A stretch of DNA of 64,000 nt from Saprospiraceae bacterium (GTDB lineage Bacteria > Bacteroidota > Bacteroidia > Chitinophagales > Saprospiraceae), in NCBI GenBank assembly GCA_025056735.1, contig JANWVR010000035.1, positions 33,293-97,292 of the forward strand. Reading direction: 5' to 3'. Below the pieces are notes generated by a model. The model was not told the origin of the DNA. It searched no databases and saw nothing but the letters and a program-made list of their open reading frames with translations. Position numbers and translations under genes: made by a program. The stretch's first letter is position 1. Each line of letters starts with the position of its first letter. Below are positions 8,917 to 18,721 of this stretch, piece by piece.

Positions 8917-10230
8917 ATGAAAAAACAAGTGCTGATTTTGCTGCTCGCCATGAGCGCGGCCGCTACCCTCTTTGGCCAAAACATCAAATTTGTCGAGTAC
9001 ACGCTGCCCAATGGGCTGCATGTGATCCTGCACGAAGACCATTCAACGCCCATCGTAGCAGTATCGGTGATGTACCACGTAGGTTCGAAGAATGAAAAGC
9101 CCGATCGCACGGGTTTTGCGCACTTCTTCGAGCACCTACTTTTTGAAGGCTCTGAAAACATTGCGCGTGGCGAATTCGATGACTACATCAGCCGTGCGGG
9201 CGGATACAACAACGCCAACACCTGGTACGACCGCACCTACTACTACGAGGTACTGCCCAGCAACCAGCTCGCCCTGGGCCTGTGGCTCGAAAGCGAGCGC
9301 ATGCTACACGCTAAAGTGGAGAAAGTCGGCATCGAAACCCAGCGCCAGGTCGTCAAGGAGGAGCGCCGCCAGCGCATGGACAACCGCCCCTACGGACGCC
9401 TCCTGGAGGAAACCATGAAGCGGCTGTTCACCGTACATCCGTATAAAAGCTCCGTTATCGGTTCGATGGAGCACTTAGACGCCGCCCAGGAGGAGGACTA
9501 TGTCCAATTCTACAAGGACTTTTACCGCCCTGACAACGCCATCCTGTCTATTGCTGGCGACATTGACATTGAGCAAACGAAGAAGCTAATTGATGTTTAT
9601 TTCCGCGACATCCCGCGCGGCAAAGGCGAAATTTATCGGCCCAAAATCGTGGAACCTCCGCTGACGCGCGAGGTGCGCGATACGTTCTTCGATATCGTAC
9701 AATTGCCGGCAGTCATCCTGGCTTATCGCATACCGGCTCAGGGCACGCCCGATTACTACGCCGTGCAGATGCTATCTACCCTGCTGAGCCAGGGCGAAAG
9801 CAGCCGCATGCAGAAACGCATGGTCAATGAAGAACAAAAGGCGCTGGCTGCCGGCTCATTCCCACTCTCGCTGGAAGACCCCGGCGCCAGTATCATGTTT
9901 GCCATCGCCAATATTGGCGTAGACCCCGCCGACTTAGAGGCCTCGATGAACGCCATCATCACGGATGTACAACAAAACCTCATTTCCGAGCGCGAGTACC
10001 AAAAAGTGCTGAACCAGATTGAAAATGACTTCATCACCTCGAACAACACTGTGGCAGGCATTGCCGAAAGCCTGGCCAACTACAAGATGTATTTTGGCGA
10101 CGCTAACCTGATCAACACCGAAATTGAGCGCTATCGCAAAGTAACGCGCCAGGACATCCAGCGAGTGGCACGCGAGTATTTCAAACCCAACAGCCGCGTT
10201 GTGCTTTACTGGCTGCCTCAACGCAGCTGA
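8917..10230 (+). CDS. M16 family zinc metalloprotease (secreted/periplasmic)
   Basis: The mature protein has the inverted zinc motif HFFEH at residues 69-73 and the matching downstream acidic stretch (VVKEERRQR), as in pitrilysin and processing-peptidase-type enzymes. The second half keeps the M16 C-terminal fold but not the metal site, as expected. I start at ATG 8917 because it gives a clean signal peptide (MKKQVLILLLAMSAAATLFG, then QN); the upstream frame to 8806 lacks one. At 437 residues it is the single-unit form that acts as a dimer or with a partner, but no second M16 gene adjoins. A strong terminator follows. Confidence 0.9.
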   Translation: MKKQVLILLLAMSAAATLFGQNIKFVEYTLPNGLHVILHEDHSTPIVAVSVMYHVGSKNEKPDRTGFAHFFEHLLFEGSENIARGEFDDYISRAGGYNNANTWYDRTYYYEVLPSNQLALGLWLESERMLHAKVEKVGIETQRQVVKEERRQRMDNRPYGRLLEETMKRLFTVHPYKSSVIGSMEHLDAAQEEDYVQFYKDFYRPDNAILSIAGDIDIEQTKKLIDVYFRDIPRGKGEIYRPKIVEPPLTREVRDTFFDIVQLPAVILAYRIPAQGTPDYYAVQMLSTLLSQGESSRMQKRMVNEEQKALAAGSFPLSLEDPGASIMFAIANIGVDPADLEASMNAIITDVQQNLISEREYQKVLNQIENDFITSNNTVAGIAESLANYKMYFGDANLINTEIERYRKVTRQDIQRVAREYFKPNSRVVLYWLPQRS

Positions 10231-10253
10231 TTTCGACGCTCGCTTTTGGGAGA

Positions 10254-10299
10254 GCGGCGCCGATGTTGTTGAGCAAAACATCGGCGCCGCTGCTTTTTT
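10254..10299 (+). terminator. Intrinsic terminator after the M16 protease
   Basis: GCGGCGCCGATGTT and AACATCGGCGCCGC form a perfect 14-pair stem, followed by TGCTTTTTT. It starts 24 bases after the stop codon. Confidence 0.9.
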
Positions 10300-10445
10300 A
10301 ATAAAACGAACCGCCGACCATAGAAGACGTCAGCACCGTCCATTTCATCTGTATAATGTGCCGTTTCATCGAAAGCGAAAACCGACCTGAACAAGAGTAT
10401 GTTCTTTTGTATTCACAAGAACAACCTTTGGCATAGCTACACGCT

Positions 10446-11489
10446 GTGAAAGCCCAACGCATTCTCGAACGCCTGTATGCCTGGCTGACTTATCGGCCTG
10501 TGTATCACGGGCTATTCTGGTTGGCACTTCTGGCCCTTTTGTTTTGGACAGACTATGCCCCAGGGCTTGACTGGCGGTTTGTGCTGGGCAATGTGTTCAT
10601 CAGCCTTATCTTTTTTGCGGTATTGGTGTACTTCAATTTGCTGTACCTGATTCCGCGCTACCTGGCTCGGCATGCCCTGCTCTATCTATTGCTGGTGCTT
10701 GCTGCCTGCGCGATCGTTACACCTATTCGCGTCTTTGTGCTGTATCTTAAGTTTTCGGGCCAGCCTGAATGGCAGCAAGCGTTGGTAGACGCCCAGCTGA
10801 ACCTGTATGCCGGCAGTGTGCTGGTTACGCTCACCTCCACCGTGCTGCGCGTCATCACCGACTGGTGGCGCTATCAGCAAGAAAAACAAATCCTCCAGAC
10901 CCAAACCATCCAGTCAGAGCTGCGTTTCTTGAAAAGCCAGATCAATCCGCATTTTTTGTTTAATACCCTGAATAACTTGTACGCTTTGACGCTCAAAAAG
11001 AGCGACAAGGCACCCGAAATTGTGCTTAAGCTGTCGGAAATTATGCGCTACATGCTCTACGACTGTAACGAACGGCAGGTACCATTAGAGCGCGAAGTGC
11101 AGTACATCCACAACTATCTGGACTTAGAGCGCCTACGCCAACCCAAAGGCGCAGACATTCAGTTTGTTACTGAGGGCTTCATCAGCGACCAGATGATCGC
11201 TCCGCTCATTTTTGTGCCTTTTTTAGAAAACAGCTTCAAGCATGGTCTCAACCACCATACGCGCGGAGGCGGTTATGTGCGCTTACGATTGAAGGTAGAG
11301 GGCAAACAGCTGGAGTTTTCCATTGAAAACAGCAAGCCCGACCCACCTCCGCCACCCAGCACCAGCGGTGGTATCGGGCTGGCCAACGTCCGCCAACGCT
11401 TAGACCTCTTATATCCAGGGAAATATGCCTTAGACATCCAGGATGAACCCCACCGCTACGCCGTAACCTTGCATATGACACTGGAGTAA
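10446..11489 (+). CDS. LytS-type sensor histidine kinase
   Basis: The membrane sensor kinase of a two-component pair. About four hydrophobic spans fill residues 15-125, with no large extracytoplasmic domain. The kinase core is of the His_kinase (PF06580) type: the phospho-acceptor motif QINPHFLFNTLNNLY near residue 165, an N-box FLENSFKHGLNHH near 258, and the G-box GGIGLANVRQRLDLLYP near 308. A run of five prolines lies between the N- and G-boxes. It begins with GTG. The LytTR-domain regulator begins 127 bases downstream on the same strand and is the expected partner. The signal is unknown. Confidence 0.9.
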   Translation: MKAQRILERLYAWLTYRPVYHGLFWLALLALLFWTDYAPGLDWRFVLGNVFISLIFFAVLVYFNLLYLIPRYLARHALLYLLLVLAACAIVTPIRVFVLYLKFSGQPEWQQALVDAQLNLYAGSVLVTLTSTVLRVITDWWRYQQEKQILQTQTIQSELRFLKSQINPHFLFNTLNNLYALTLKKSDKAPEIVLKLSEIMRYMLYDCNERQVPLEREVQYIHNYLDLERLRQPKGADIQFVTEGFISDQMIAPLIFVPFLENSFKHGLNHHTRGGGYVRLRLKVEGKQLEFSIENSKPDPPPPPSTSGGIGLANVRQRLDLLYPGKYALDIQDEPHRYAVTLHMTLE

Positions 11490-11616
11490 GGCCGGGCGTT
11501 CGTCCAAAAAAACTGCCTGCATTTGGTGAGTTGCCATTTTGTCTGCACTTTAGCTGCCTGCTTTCGACGCATCCAAAAACAGTTTACACTTTCACGCCCC
11601 CAACCATGTTTGCCCT

Positions 11617-12342
11617 ATGCTGAACACTCTTATCGTGGACGACGAACCGTTAGCCTTAGACGTGCTTGAAACGTACATCAACCAGGTGTCCGAATTGCGC
11701 CTCGTCCAGCGCTGCGCCAATGCCCTTGAGGCAAACGAAGCCCTCAAAAAGCACGACATTGACCTGGTGTTTCTCGACATCCAAATGCCGCAGCTAACGG
11801 GCATTGATTTCATTAAAACCCTCAGCAAGCCGCCCATGGTGGTGTTCACAACGGCTTACGCTAATTATGCGCTGCAGGGCTTTGAACTCAATGCTTTAGA
11901 TTACCTGCTCAAACCCATTTCTTTTGAACGCTTCCTCAAAGCCGTCAACAAAGCCATAGAGCAGGCCGAGATGCTCGAACGCGAAAACCAACTCCTTCGC
12001 AGATTCGAGTCGGGCGAGTTTTTCTTTGTAAAAGCCGACAAAAAGCTCGTCAAGGTTAACTTCGACGATGTCCTGTATATCGAAGGCCTTAAGGATTATG
12101 TCATCATCAGCCAGGTGCAGGGGCGCATTGTTACTCTGCAGACGATGAAGAGCCTCGAGGAGAAGCTACCCCCAGGCCGCTTCCGGCGCATCCATCGTTC
12201 CTATATCGTGGCGTTGGATAAAATTGCCGCCATAGACGGCAACGTGGTGGAGGTCATGGAAAAGGGCAAACCAAAACAACTGCCTATTGGCAAAAACTAC
12301 CGCGACGAACTCTTTGAACTGATTGAAAAAAACCGCCTCTGA
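11617..12342 (+). CDS. LytTR-family DNA-binding response regulator
   Basis: Residues 1-120 form the receiver domain: acidic pocket VDDE at 7-10, the phospho-acceptor aspartate in VFLDIQMP near residue 54, a switch threonine in VFTTAYA, and the lysine in LDYLLKPIS near 98. Residues 135-240 form a LytTR DNA-binding domain (KADKKLVKVNFDDVLYIEGL, RRIHRSYIVAL, LPIGKNYRD). Such regulators bind direct repeats in promoters. It belongs with the LytS-type kinase just upstream. The downstream oxidase starts 24 bases later and may be co-transcribed, though the functions are not obviously linked. Confidence 0.93.
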   Translation: MLNTLIVDDEPLALDVLETYINQVSELRLVQRCANALEANEALKKHDIDLVFLDIQMPQLTGIDFIKTLSKPPMVVFTTAYANYALQGFELNALDYLLKPISFERFLKAVNKAIEQAEMLERENQLLRRFESGEFFFVKADKKLVKVNFDDVLYIEGLKDYVIISQVQGRIVTLQTMKSLEEKLPPGRFRRIHRSYIVALDKIAAIDGNVVEVMEKGKPKQLPIGKNYRDELFELIEKNRL

Positions 12343-12366
12343 CAACGGCAGGCAAAACGGCGGGCT

Positions 12367-13653
12367 ATGCGGCGCGAGCGGCGGGAATTGAGCAACTGGG
12401 GCCATTACCCCACCATAAAGGCTGAAATTGGCTACCCCCGTTCTGTAAAGGAAGTGCGCAGCGAGGTGCTGCGCCACGACCGGCTCATTGCTCGCGGCAA
12501 CGGGCGCTGTTATGGAGACGCAGCCCTGGCGCCCCAGGTGCTCAGCACCCTTTGTCTCAATCAAATACGCAGCTTCGATGCCCGGCAAGGTATTGTTGAG
12601 GCCGAGGCTGGCGTCCTGTTGGCCGATTTGTTGGACGTCATTGTGCCTGCAGGTTGGTTCTTTCACGTAACGCCCGGCACGCGCTTTATCACCATAGGCG
12701 GCGCCATTGCCTGCGACGTGCATGGCAAAAATCACCCGCACAAAGGCTGCTTTTCCAATTGGCTACTCGACTTTGAGCTGATGCGCGCCGATGGCTCCAT
12801 CCTGCGTTGCTCGCGCCAGGAAAACAGCGATCTCTTCTGGCAAACCTGCGGCGGCATGGGCTGGACGGGCATCATCCTATCGGCGCGCTTTCAACTCATG
12901 CGCATCTCGTCGGTGTTTTTACGCCAGCGCACCCTCAAGGTCTCCAGCGTAGAGGCCCTGATAGAAGCCTTTGAAAACCATCGGTCCTGGCCCTATGCCG
13001 TCGCCTGGGTGGATGGGCTGGCGCGCGGAAAGCAGCTCGGTCGCAGCGTCCTGCTGCTGGCCGAACACATAGAGGAAGAACAACCAAGTGCTCTCGCCTT
13101 CCCCAAGCGGTATGCGCTGAATATGCCGTTCTACGCGCCGCATTTTCTGCTCAACCCGGCGATTATCTGGGCGTACAACCAGCTCTATTTTGCTCGTGCC
13201 CGCAACGGTGAACACCGCATTGACCTGGAGCAATGCTTTTATCCCCTCGATCGCATCCGAAACTGGAACCGCCTGTACGGACGGCGCGGCCTTGTGCAAT
13301 ACCAGTTCGGCCTGCCCGAAGCATCATGCGTCGCGGGCTTTCGGAGGGCGTTAGAGCTTTTGCATCGCAGTGGAGAGGCGCCCTTCCTGTGCGTCGTCAA
13401 GCGACATGGCGACCGGCCACCAGAGGCTATACACAGCTTCCCGGAACGCGGCTATTCGCTGGCGCTCGACTTCCCGCGCACCCGGACGCTGCCCGCCTTA
13501 GTCCGCCAATTGGACGACCTGGTCTGGCAACTCGGCGGCAAAGTGTACCTGGCTAAAGACGCCTGCTCGGCGCCCAGGATGGGACGCCTTCAGCCTCAGG
13601 CATTCGCCGCCGATAAATTCTGGTCGCTTCTGCGCGAACGAGTTCAGCAATAG
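12367..13653 (+). CDS. FAD-linked oxidoreductase, DprE1-like
   Basis: The 428-residue protein has a vanillyl-alcohol-oxidase-type FAD domain: RGNGRCYGDAAL near residues 43-54 and TIGGAIACDVHGKNHPHKG near 110-128, the latter very close to the FAD motif of DprE1. DprE1 oxidises the ribose of a polyprenyl-phosphoryl sugar so that the partner DprE2 can reduce it to arabinose. The N-terminal SNWGHYP also fits this family. No DprE2-like short-chain dehydrogenase or prenyl sugar transferase lies nearby, so the substrate is unproven; related aldonolactone oxidases are the main alternative. Confidence 0.78.
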   Translation: MRRERRELSNWGHYPTIKAEIGYPRSVKEVRSEVLRHDRLIARGNGRCYGDAALAPQVLSTLCLNQIRSFDARQGIVEAEAGVLLADLLDVIVPAGWFFHVTPGTRFITIGGAIACDVHGKNHPHKGCFSNWLLDFELMRADGSILRCSRQENSDLFWQTCGGMGWTGIILSARFQLMRISSVFLRQRTLKVSSVEALIEAFENHRSWPYAVAWVDGLARGKQLGRSVLLLAEHIEEEQPSALAFPKRYALNMPFYAPHFLLNPAIIWAYNQLYFARARNGEHRIDLEQCFYPLDRIRNWNRLYGRRGLVQYQFGLPEASCVAGFRRALELLHRSGEAPFLCVVKRHGDRPPEAIHSFPERGYSLALDFPRTRTLPALVRQLDDLVWQLGGKVYLAKDACSAPRMGRLQPQAFAADKFWSLLRERVQQ

Positions 13654-13807
13654 AAAACCGGGCGCACCAAAGGCAATTGCTTCCATAGACCGCCTTTGTC
13701 CAAATTTCAAAAGGGTGACATGGAGGAAAAACTTCCAGAATTGTGTTGTTTTGTAGCCCGTAAAAAGAGCAAAAAAGGAGACTCAGCCATTACAACATAT
13801 TTCCTTC

Positions 13808-14791
13808 ATGGTCGCACTTTATGACCTTCTTTTCAAAATCTTCTTTGGAGACGTTCGCGTGGTCGGGCAGCTTTTACGAGAGTTCGTTCCGCGTTGGGCG
13901 CTGGAAGGGGTGGACTTTTCTTATCTCAAGAGGCATCCAACAGAGCACGTCAGCGGTCGCTTTGGCACCTCGTTCAGCGATGCCATTTACGAGTCTCGCC
14001 TGAAGAAGGACAGGAATACCCGAGTGCTCTTCCTCTTCGAGCATAAAAGCACGCCGCCGCGCACCCCCATTCACCTTCAACTGCTGGACTACATGCTCCA
14101 ACTGTGGGAGGATGACGAAAAAAACAAGCGTCCGCTGACGCAACTGGTGCTCGTCGTCCTATATCACGGCGAGTTGGAGTGGAAATACCGCTTGTTCTAT
14201 GAGTATTTCAAACATCTATCCAAAGGGCGCCGCCGCTTCATCCCCAACTTCGACTACGTCTTGGTGAATCTCAATACCATACCCGTAGAAACCATTGAGG
14301 CGCTATCGCGGTCAAAGCACTTGCGCAGTATGCTGCTTGCGCTTAAATTTGCCCGCAATCTGGAGCAACTAACGCAGCGGCTACCCGTTATTCTGGCATT
14401 AGACGAAGAAGACGAAAAAATGCTGCGCCAGGCGCTGATCTATTTTTTAGAAAAAATTTATGCCATGCAAGACCGGAATTTTGCAGAAGAGTTGCAGGAG
14501 GGTGTTCCTAAAGACGTGCAGGAAGCCTTTGAAATACTCGAAAACGACTATTGGATGCGCCGCAAATCCGAGCTCATGGAAAGAATAAGGCAGGTAGGCA
14601 TCGAAGAAGGCTTCGAAAAAGGCATCGAAAAAGGTCGGCAAGACCTCGCTCGAGAAACGGTCATGAACCTGCTGCGCCGATTTCCGGATATGTCTGATGC
14701 TGATGTCTGCTCGATTACCGGGCTTGACGAAGAAACGGTGTGCGCGCTTCGACAAAAATTAGCTGAAGAACACGGTAAAAACGGCAAGTGA
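13808..14791 (+). CDS. Rpn/YhgA-like PD-(D/E)XK nuclease (recombination-promoting or transposase-like)
   Basis: The N-terminal half matches the Rpn/YhgA fold: YDLLFKIFFGD at the start, the catalytic aspartate in FSDAIYE near residue 58, and the E-x-K pair in FLFEHKS near 78, then QLLDYMLQLW. The C-terminal part is a charged helical region with a repeated EKGIEKG-type stretch near 275, common in this family. Members cut DNA in RecA-independent recombination and often move between genomes. It is a lone gene with no terminal repeats, so not a complete insertion sequence. The ATG at 13808 places YDLLFK four residues in, as in homologues. Confidence 0.82.
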   Translation: MVALYDLLFKIFFGDVRVVGQLLREFVPRWALEGVDFSYLKRHPTEHVSGRFGTSFSDAIYESRLKKDRNTRVLFLFEHKSTPPRTPIHLQLLDYMLQLWEDDEKNKRPLTQLVLVVLYHGELEWKYRLFYEYFKHLSKGRRRFIPNFDYVLVNLNTIPVETIEALSRSKHLRSMLLALKFARNLEQLTQRLPVILALDEEDEKMLRQALIYFLEKIYAMQDRNFAEELQEGVPKDVQEAFEILENDYWMRRKSELMERIRQVGIEEGFEKGIEKGRQDLARETVMNLLRRFPDMSDADVCSITGLDEETVCALRQKLAEEHGKNGK

Positions 14792-15023
14792 GACGCGGTG
14801 CTCGAGATAGGCGCATTTAATCTGTGGCATTTTTTCCTCTGAATGCGCTACCTTATAGAAAGACCAACCGGTGCAACCTCCCCTGAGAGCTGCTTCAGGC
14901 GGCTGTAACTTGCGGCCCAAAATGCCTGAACCCACTGGTTCGCGGCAATTCCTTACCTTCGCCGCGTGCGATAGGGCGCTTTGCGCGAAAAATCCTGTCG
15001 GCTGAACCACCCTTCTCTTTTCT

Positions 15024-17522
15024 ATGAAACAAGCGCTACGCTTTCACGCTTTAGCCGCCGTTTTGCTGGCGGTGTTATCTCTGATTTATTTCCTGCCGAA
15101 TGCTTTTCAGGGCAAGTCGCTGCCTCAGCCGGATAACCAGAAAGCCCGCGGTATGCAGGCCGAAATAAAAGCCTACCAGGACTCGGAAGGAAAGGTGCCG
15201 CTGTGGACGAACAGCGCCTTTGGCGGCATGCCGTCGTACCAGATTTACAGCGGAGCCAAAGGCAACCTGACAGGGCCGGTGTTCCAGGTCTTGCTTTTCG
15301 GGACGGATATCATGACAAAAATATGGCCACAAGTGCTGCTGGCCATGCTAACTATGTACCTTTTCCTGGTCGTGCTGGGAGTGGATTGGCGTGTGGGGCT
15401 GCTGGGCGCCGTTGGTTACGGCATTACGACCTACAACGCCGACATTATTGAGGCAGGGCATACGACGAAAATGATTGCTCTGGCTTTAGCGCCGGGCATG
15501 TTGACCGGCACGGCGCTGGCCTTTGGACGCTACTGGCTGCTGGGCGCGGGCGTGCTGGCGCTATTCACAGCCATGCAGGTCTATATCAACCACGTGCAAA
15601 TTACCTACTACACCCTTATGCTCTTCGGCTTTTTCGTGCTGGCTAAGGGCATAGAAGCCCTCTGGCAAAAAAACTGGACGCAGTGGGGCCGGGCTGTAGT
15701 GGCGTGTAGTATTGCTATTGCGTTAGGTTTTGCGGCTAATACGTCGCGCCTGTGGCCCACTTACGAATACAGCCAGGAGACGATCCGCGGACGCTCGGAG
15801 CTGAGCGCCAAGAAGAGCAAGGGCGATGGCTTAGACACCGACTATCTTTTCGGCTGGAGCTACGGCATTACAGAGAGTATGACACTGCTGGTGCCGCGCT
15901 TTGCCGGCGGTGGCGCGGGCGAGTCGTATCGCCACACGCGCTTGTACGCTAACGTAGATCCGCAGTATCGCAGCCAGATCAGCGGGCTGTTCTACACCGG
16001 CGAGCAGCCGTTTGTAGGCACGGCCATCTACTTCGGCGCTGTGGTGATGTTCCTGTGCATTCTCGGGGCTTTTCTCGTTCCGGGCGCGCTTAAGTACTGG
16101 CTGCTGGGCAGCGGGCTATTCATGCTTTCGCTGGCCTGGGGCAAGCATTTTTTCTTGAACTTCGTGTGGTACGATTACCTGCCGATGTTCAAAAAATTCC
16201 GAGCCGTTTCGATGGCCTTAGGTATTGCCCAACTGTGCTTTGCAGCACTGGCAGCGCTGGGCGTGCAGCAGCTGTTGAGCGCCGGCATTTCTAAAGCGCA
16301 GAAAATGAAAGCGCTGCAATGGTCGGGCGGCATCGCAGGCGCCCTTCTGCTGGCCGCTTTTGTGTTGCATTCGGAAAGCGGCCCCTACGACAGCAACCTT
16401 CCGCCCGAACTGCTCAGCCTGCTCAAGCAGGACCGGGCCGACCTGTTGCGCTCCGATGTCTTGCGATCGTTTGCCTTTATAGCCATTGCTGCCGCACTCA
16501 TCTGGCTCTACCTGCGCGGCACGCTCAAAGCGGCGCTCACCGCCATAGCGCTCGTTGTATTGGCTCTGGCCGACCACTGGCCCGTTACCACGCGCACCCT
16601 TTCGTGGGACAAATACCAGAGCAAAGGCGCAGAGGCATTTGCTCCCCAGCCCGAGCCGTTCGACTTAGAAATTAAAAAAGACCCAGACCTGCACTATCGA
16701 GTGCTCGACCTGTCGCGCGGAGGCATCACCGGCAACGCCATCACCTCTTTCTTCCATAAAAGCCTCAGCGGCTACCATGCTGCCAAATTGCAGCGCTTCC
16801 AGGAAGTGGTGGATACGTTCCTGAGCGCCAATCTGAACCAAAGCCTGCACTTAGTGGGCATGCTCAACGGCAAGTATCTGGTTACTCAAGAAAAGCAGGT
16901 CATGCGCCTGCCCGAAGCCTGCGGCAACGCCTGGTTCGTACAGCGCTACAACATCGTACCGGACGCCGACGCCGAACTGCAGGCCCTGCGCACGCTTAAC
17001 CCAAAGACGGAAGCCGTCGTCCAGGAGAAATACGCCGGCCCCATCCAAGGCTGGACACCCGCCTTCGACAGCACAGCCACTATACGCCTGACGCGCTATC
17101 ACCCCGAACGCATGGAATACGAGTATTCCGCTGCTACAGATCAGCTGGCCGTCTTCTCGGAGATATACTATCCACCCGCAAAAGGCTGGAAATGCTTCCT
17201 AAACGGTCAACCCGCGCCCGACTTCTTCCCGGCTAACTACTTAGTGCGCGCTATGCGCCTACCCGCCGGCCAGAATATGCGCTTAGAAATGCGCTTCGAG
17301 CCGCGCTCTTTTTACCTGGGTGAGACGATATCGTACATCGCTTCGGCACTGTTGCTGCTGCTACTCATTCTGGCCCTGTGGCTATGGCAGCGCAGCAGAC
17401 CTGTGCTGACCACGCCACCGCTGGCAGATGAGGCGCCACCGGCCAAGCCGGCCTCCTCCACCACTCCCTCCGGGCAATCGGCGCGCTCGACGACCGCAGG
17501 CGCGAAAAAGCGAAAGAGGTAG
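15024..17522 (+). CDS. YfhO family polytopic membrane protein
   Basis: The 832-residue protein has one hydrophobic segment at the N-terminus, then LPQPDNQKARGMQAEIKAYQ and LWTNSAFGGMPSYQIYSG, which mark the Bacteroidota YfhO group. About a dozen membrane spans follow over residues 90-520, then a long soluble domain, a last span near 775-795, and a basic, proline- and serine-rich tail. YfhO proteins have a GT-C-like fold and in Bacillus are needed to glycosylate lipoteichoic acid; here a role in envelope glycosylation is inferred only. The stop codon lies eight bases from the convergent ATPase gene. Confidence 0.85.
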   Translation: MKQALRFHALAAVLLAVLSLIYFLPNAFQGKSLPQPDNQKARGMQAEIKAYQDSEGKVPLWTNSAFGGMPSYQIYSGAKGNLTGPVFQVLLFGTDIMTKIWPQVLLAMLTMYLFLVVLGVDWRVGLLGAVGYGITTYNADIIEAGHTTKMIALALAPGMLTGTALAFGRYWLLGAGVLALFTAMQVYINHVQITYYTLMLFGFFVLAKGIEALWQKNWTQWGRAVVACSIAIALGFAANTSRLWPTYEYSQETIRGRSELSAKKSKGDGLDTDYLFGWSYGITESMTLLVPRFAGGGAGESYRHTRLYANVDPQYRSQISGLFYTGEQPFVGTAIYFGAVVMFLCILGAFLVPGALKYWLLGSGLFMLSLAWGKHFFLNFVWYDYLPMFKKFRAVSMALGIAQLCFAALAALGVQQLLSAGISKAQKMKALQWSGGIAGALLLAAFVLHSESGPYDSNLPPELLSLLKQDRADLLRSDVLRSFAFIAIAAALIWLYLRGTLKAALTAIALVVLALADHWPVTTRTLSWDKYQSKGAEAFAPQPEPFDLEIKKDPDLHYRVLDLSRGGITGNAITSFFHKSLSGYHAAKLQRFQEVVDTFLSANLNQSLHLVGMLNGKYLVTQEKQVMRLPEACGNAWFVQRYNIVPDADAELQALRTLNPKTEAVVQEKYAGPIQGWTPAFDSTATIRLTRYHPERMEYEYSAATDQLAVFSEIYYPPAKGWKCFLNGQPAPDFFPANYLVRAMRLPAGQNMRLEMRFEPRSFYLGETISYIASALLLLLLILALWLWQRSRPVLTTPPLADEAPPAKPASSTTPSGQSARSTTAGAKKRKR

Positions 17523-17530
17523 AGCCACAT

Positions 17531-18703
17531 CTACTCCCGCCACTCGCTCCAGACCGGCATCTGATCCCATCCGGCTACGTTCCCGTACGAACGGGCCTGC
17601 CGCTCCGAGCCGCCGTAGATCACCCAACCGTGCTCGGGCGGATTGCCGGATATTTTATGGAAAAAGAGGAGATTTCTGAAAAAATCTTCGTGAAGTGTAC
17701 GGCCTGATTTGATTTCCACTGCAAACAGGCGTGCCCCGTCTTCGATGAGCAAATCAACCTCGTGTCCCGTGTTGTCACGCCAGAAATAGCACAGCGGGCG
17801 TATGCCCCGGTGGTGAAACTGCTTGATTACTTCCACAAGGATAAAGTTCTCAAAAAGAGCGCCTTTTAACACGTGATTGTCCAATTGCTCCGGCGTGCGG
17901 ATGCCCAGCAGCGAACACACCAAACCGGTGTCGTAAAAGTACAGTTTCGGAGTCTTGAGCAGGCGCTTGTTGTAGTTCCGAAAATACGGCGGAAGCCGGA
18001 AGGCAATAAAGCTGGTCTCCAGAATAGACAGCCAGCGCTTCACAGTGTTGGCGTCCACGCCCACCTCAACGGCTATGGCGCTTTGGTTAAACAACTGCCC
18101 AATGCGGGCAGCACACAACCGAACGAACAGTTGAAACCTGCTCAGGTCGGCCACCTGAACCAACTGGCGCACATCGCGCTCGATGTAATTCTCAATATAG
18201 GACGGATAAAAATCCTCCGGCGCTACCTGCTGGTCGTAAATGCGCGGATAGCCCCCGCGCACCATCAGCGTCTCATAATCGTCAGGAAGCAAACCTGCCT
18301 GCCGCAGCTCTTCCGTCGAGAACGGCAACAGATAGACGTTGGCTACCCGACCCGCAAGGCTTTGCCCGATGCGGGCGATGAGCTGGAAATTTTGTGAACC
18401 CGTTAGCACAAACTCGCCATTGCGCCGGGTCTCATCTACCCGCACCTGAATGTAAGAAAATAAGTCTGGCGCGTACTGTGCCTCGTCAATCACCACCCCG
18501 CCGGAACAAGAGCGAATGAAACCCGCCGGGTCGTTTTGCGCAAACGCCCGCTGTTCTAAGTGCTCCAGATTGATATACCGGTAATGCGGAAAAAGTTGCT
18601 GAGCCAGCATCGTCTTGCCCGATTGACGCGGGCCGGTTATGCTAACAACCGGCATCTTTACCGCCAATTGGCGAATCTTATCGGAAAGTAACCGCGGTAT
18701 CAT
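17531..18703 (-). CDS. AAA-type ATPase with DUF4143 nuclease-like domain
   Basis: The N-terminal ATPase has Walker A GPRQSGKT at residues 24-31 and Walker B GVVIDEAQ near 69-76, followed by a sensor LTGSQNFQL. The C-terminal DUF4143 part includes the TPKLYFYDTGLVCSLLG block and ends in an E-x-K motif (EVDLLIEDGARLFAVEIKSG), a PD-(D/E)XK-like fold. These proteins are widespread in Bacteroidota and archaea, spread horizontally and have no settled function; defence or mobile-element roles are suggested. A perfect inverted repeat lies 18 bases before the start codon and could be its operator. Confidence 0.88.
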   Translation of the reverse strand: MIPRLLSDKIRQLAVKMPVVSITGPRQSGKTMLAQQLFPHYRYINLEHLEQRAFAQNDPAGFIRSCSGGVVIDEAQYAPDLFSYIQVRVDETRRNGEFVLTGSQNFQLIARIGQSLAGRVANVYLLPFSTEELRQAGLLPDDYETLMVRGGYPRIYDQQVAPEDFYPSYIENYIERDVRQLVQVADLSRFQLFVRLCAARIGQLFNQSAIAVEVGVDANTVKRWLSILETSFIAFRLPPYFRNYNKRLLKTPKLYFYDTGLVCSLLGIRTPEQLDNHVLKGALFENFILVEVIKQFHHRGIRPLCYFWRDNTGHEVDLLIEDGARLFAVEIKSGRTLHEDFFRNLLFFHKISGNPPEHGWVIYGGSERQARSYGNVAGWDQMPVWSEWRE

Positions 18704-18721
18704 GCGGCAAAAATAGCCTGC

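Noticed and set aside
12367..13653. Assignment of the oxidase as DprE1 proper with an arabinan pathway
   Set aside because: No DprE2 or prenyl-sugar genes nearby; only a family-level call is kept.
13808..14791. Insertion sequence containing the Rpn-type gene
   Set aside because: No terminal inverted repeats or target duplication seen, and the protein is a nuclease-type family rather than a standard transposase.
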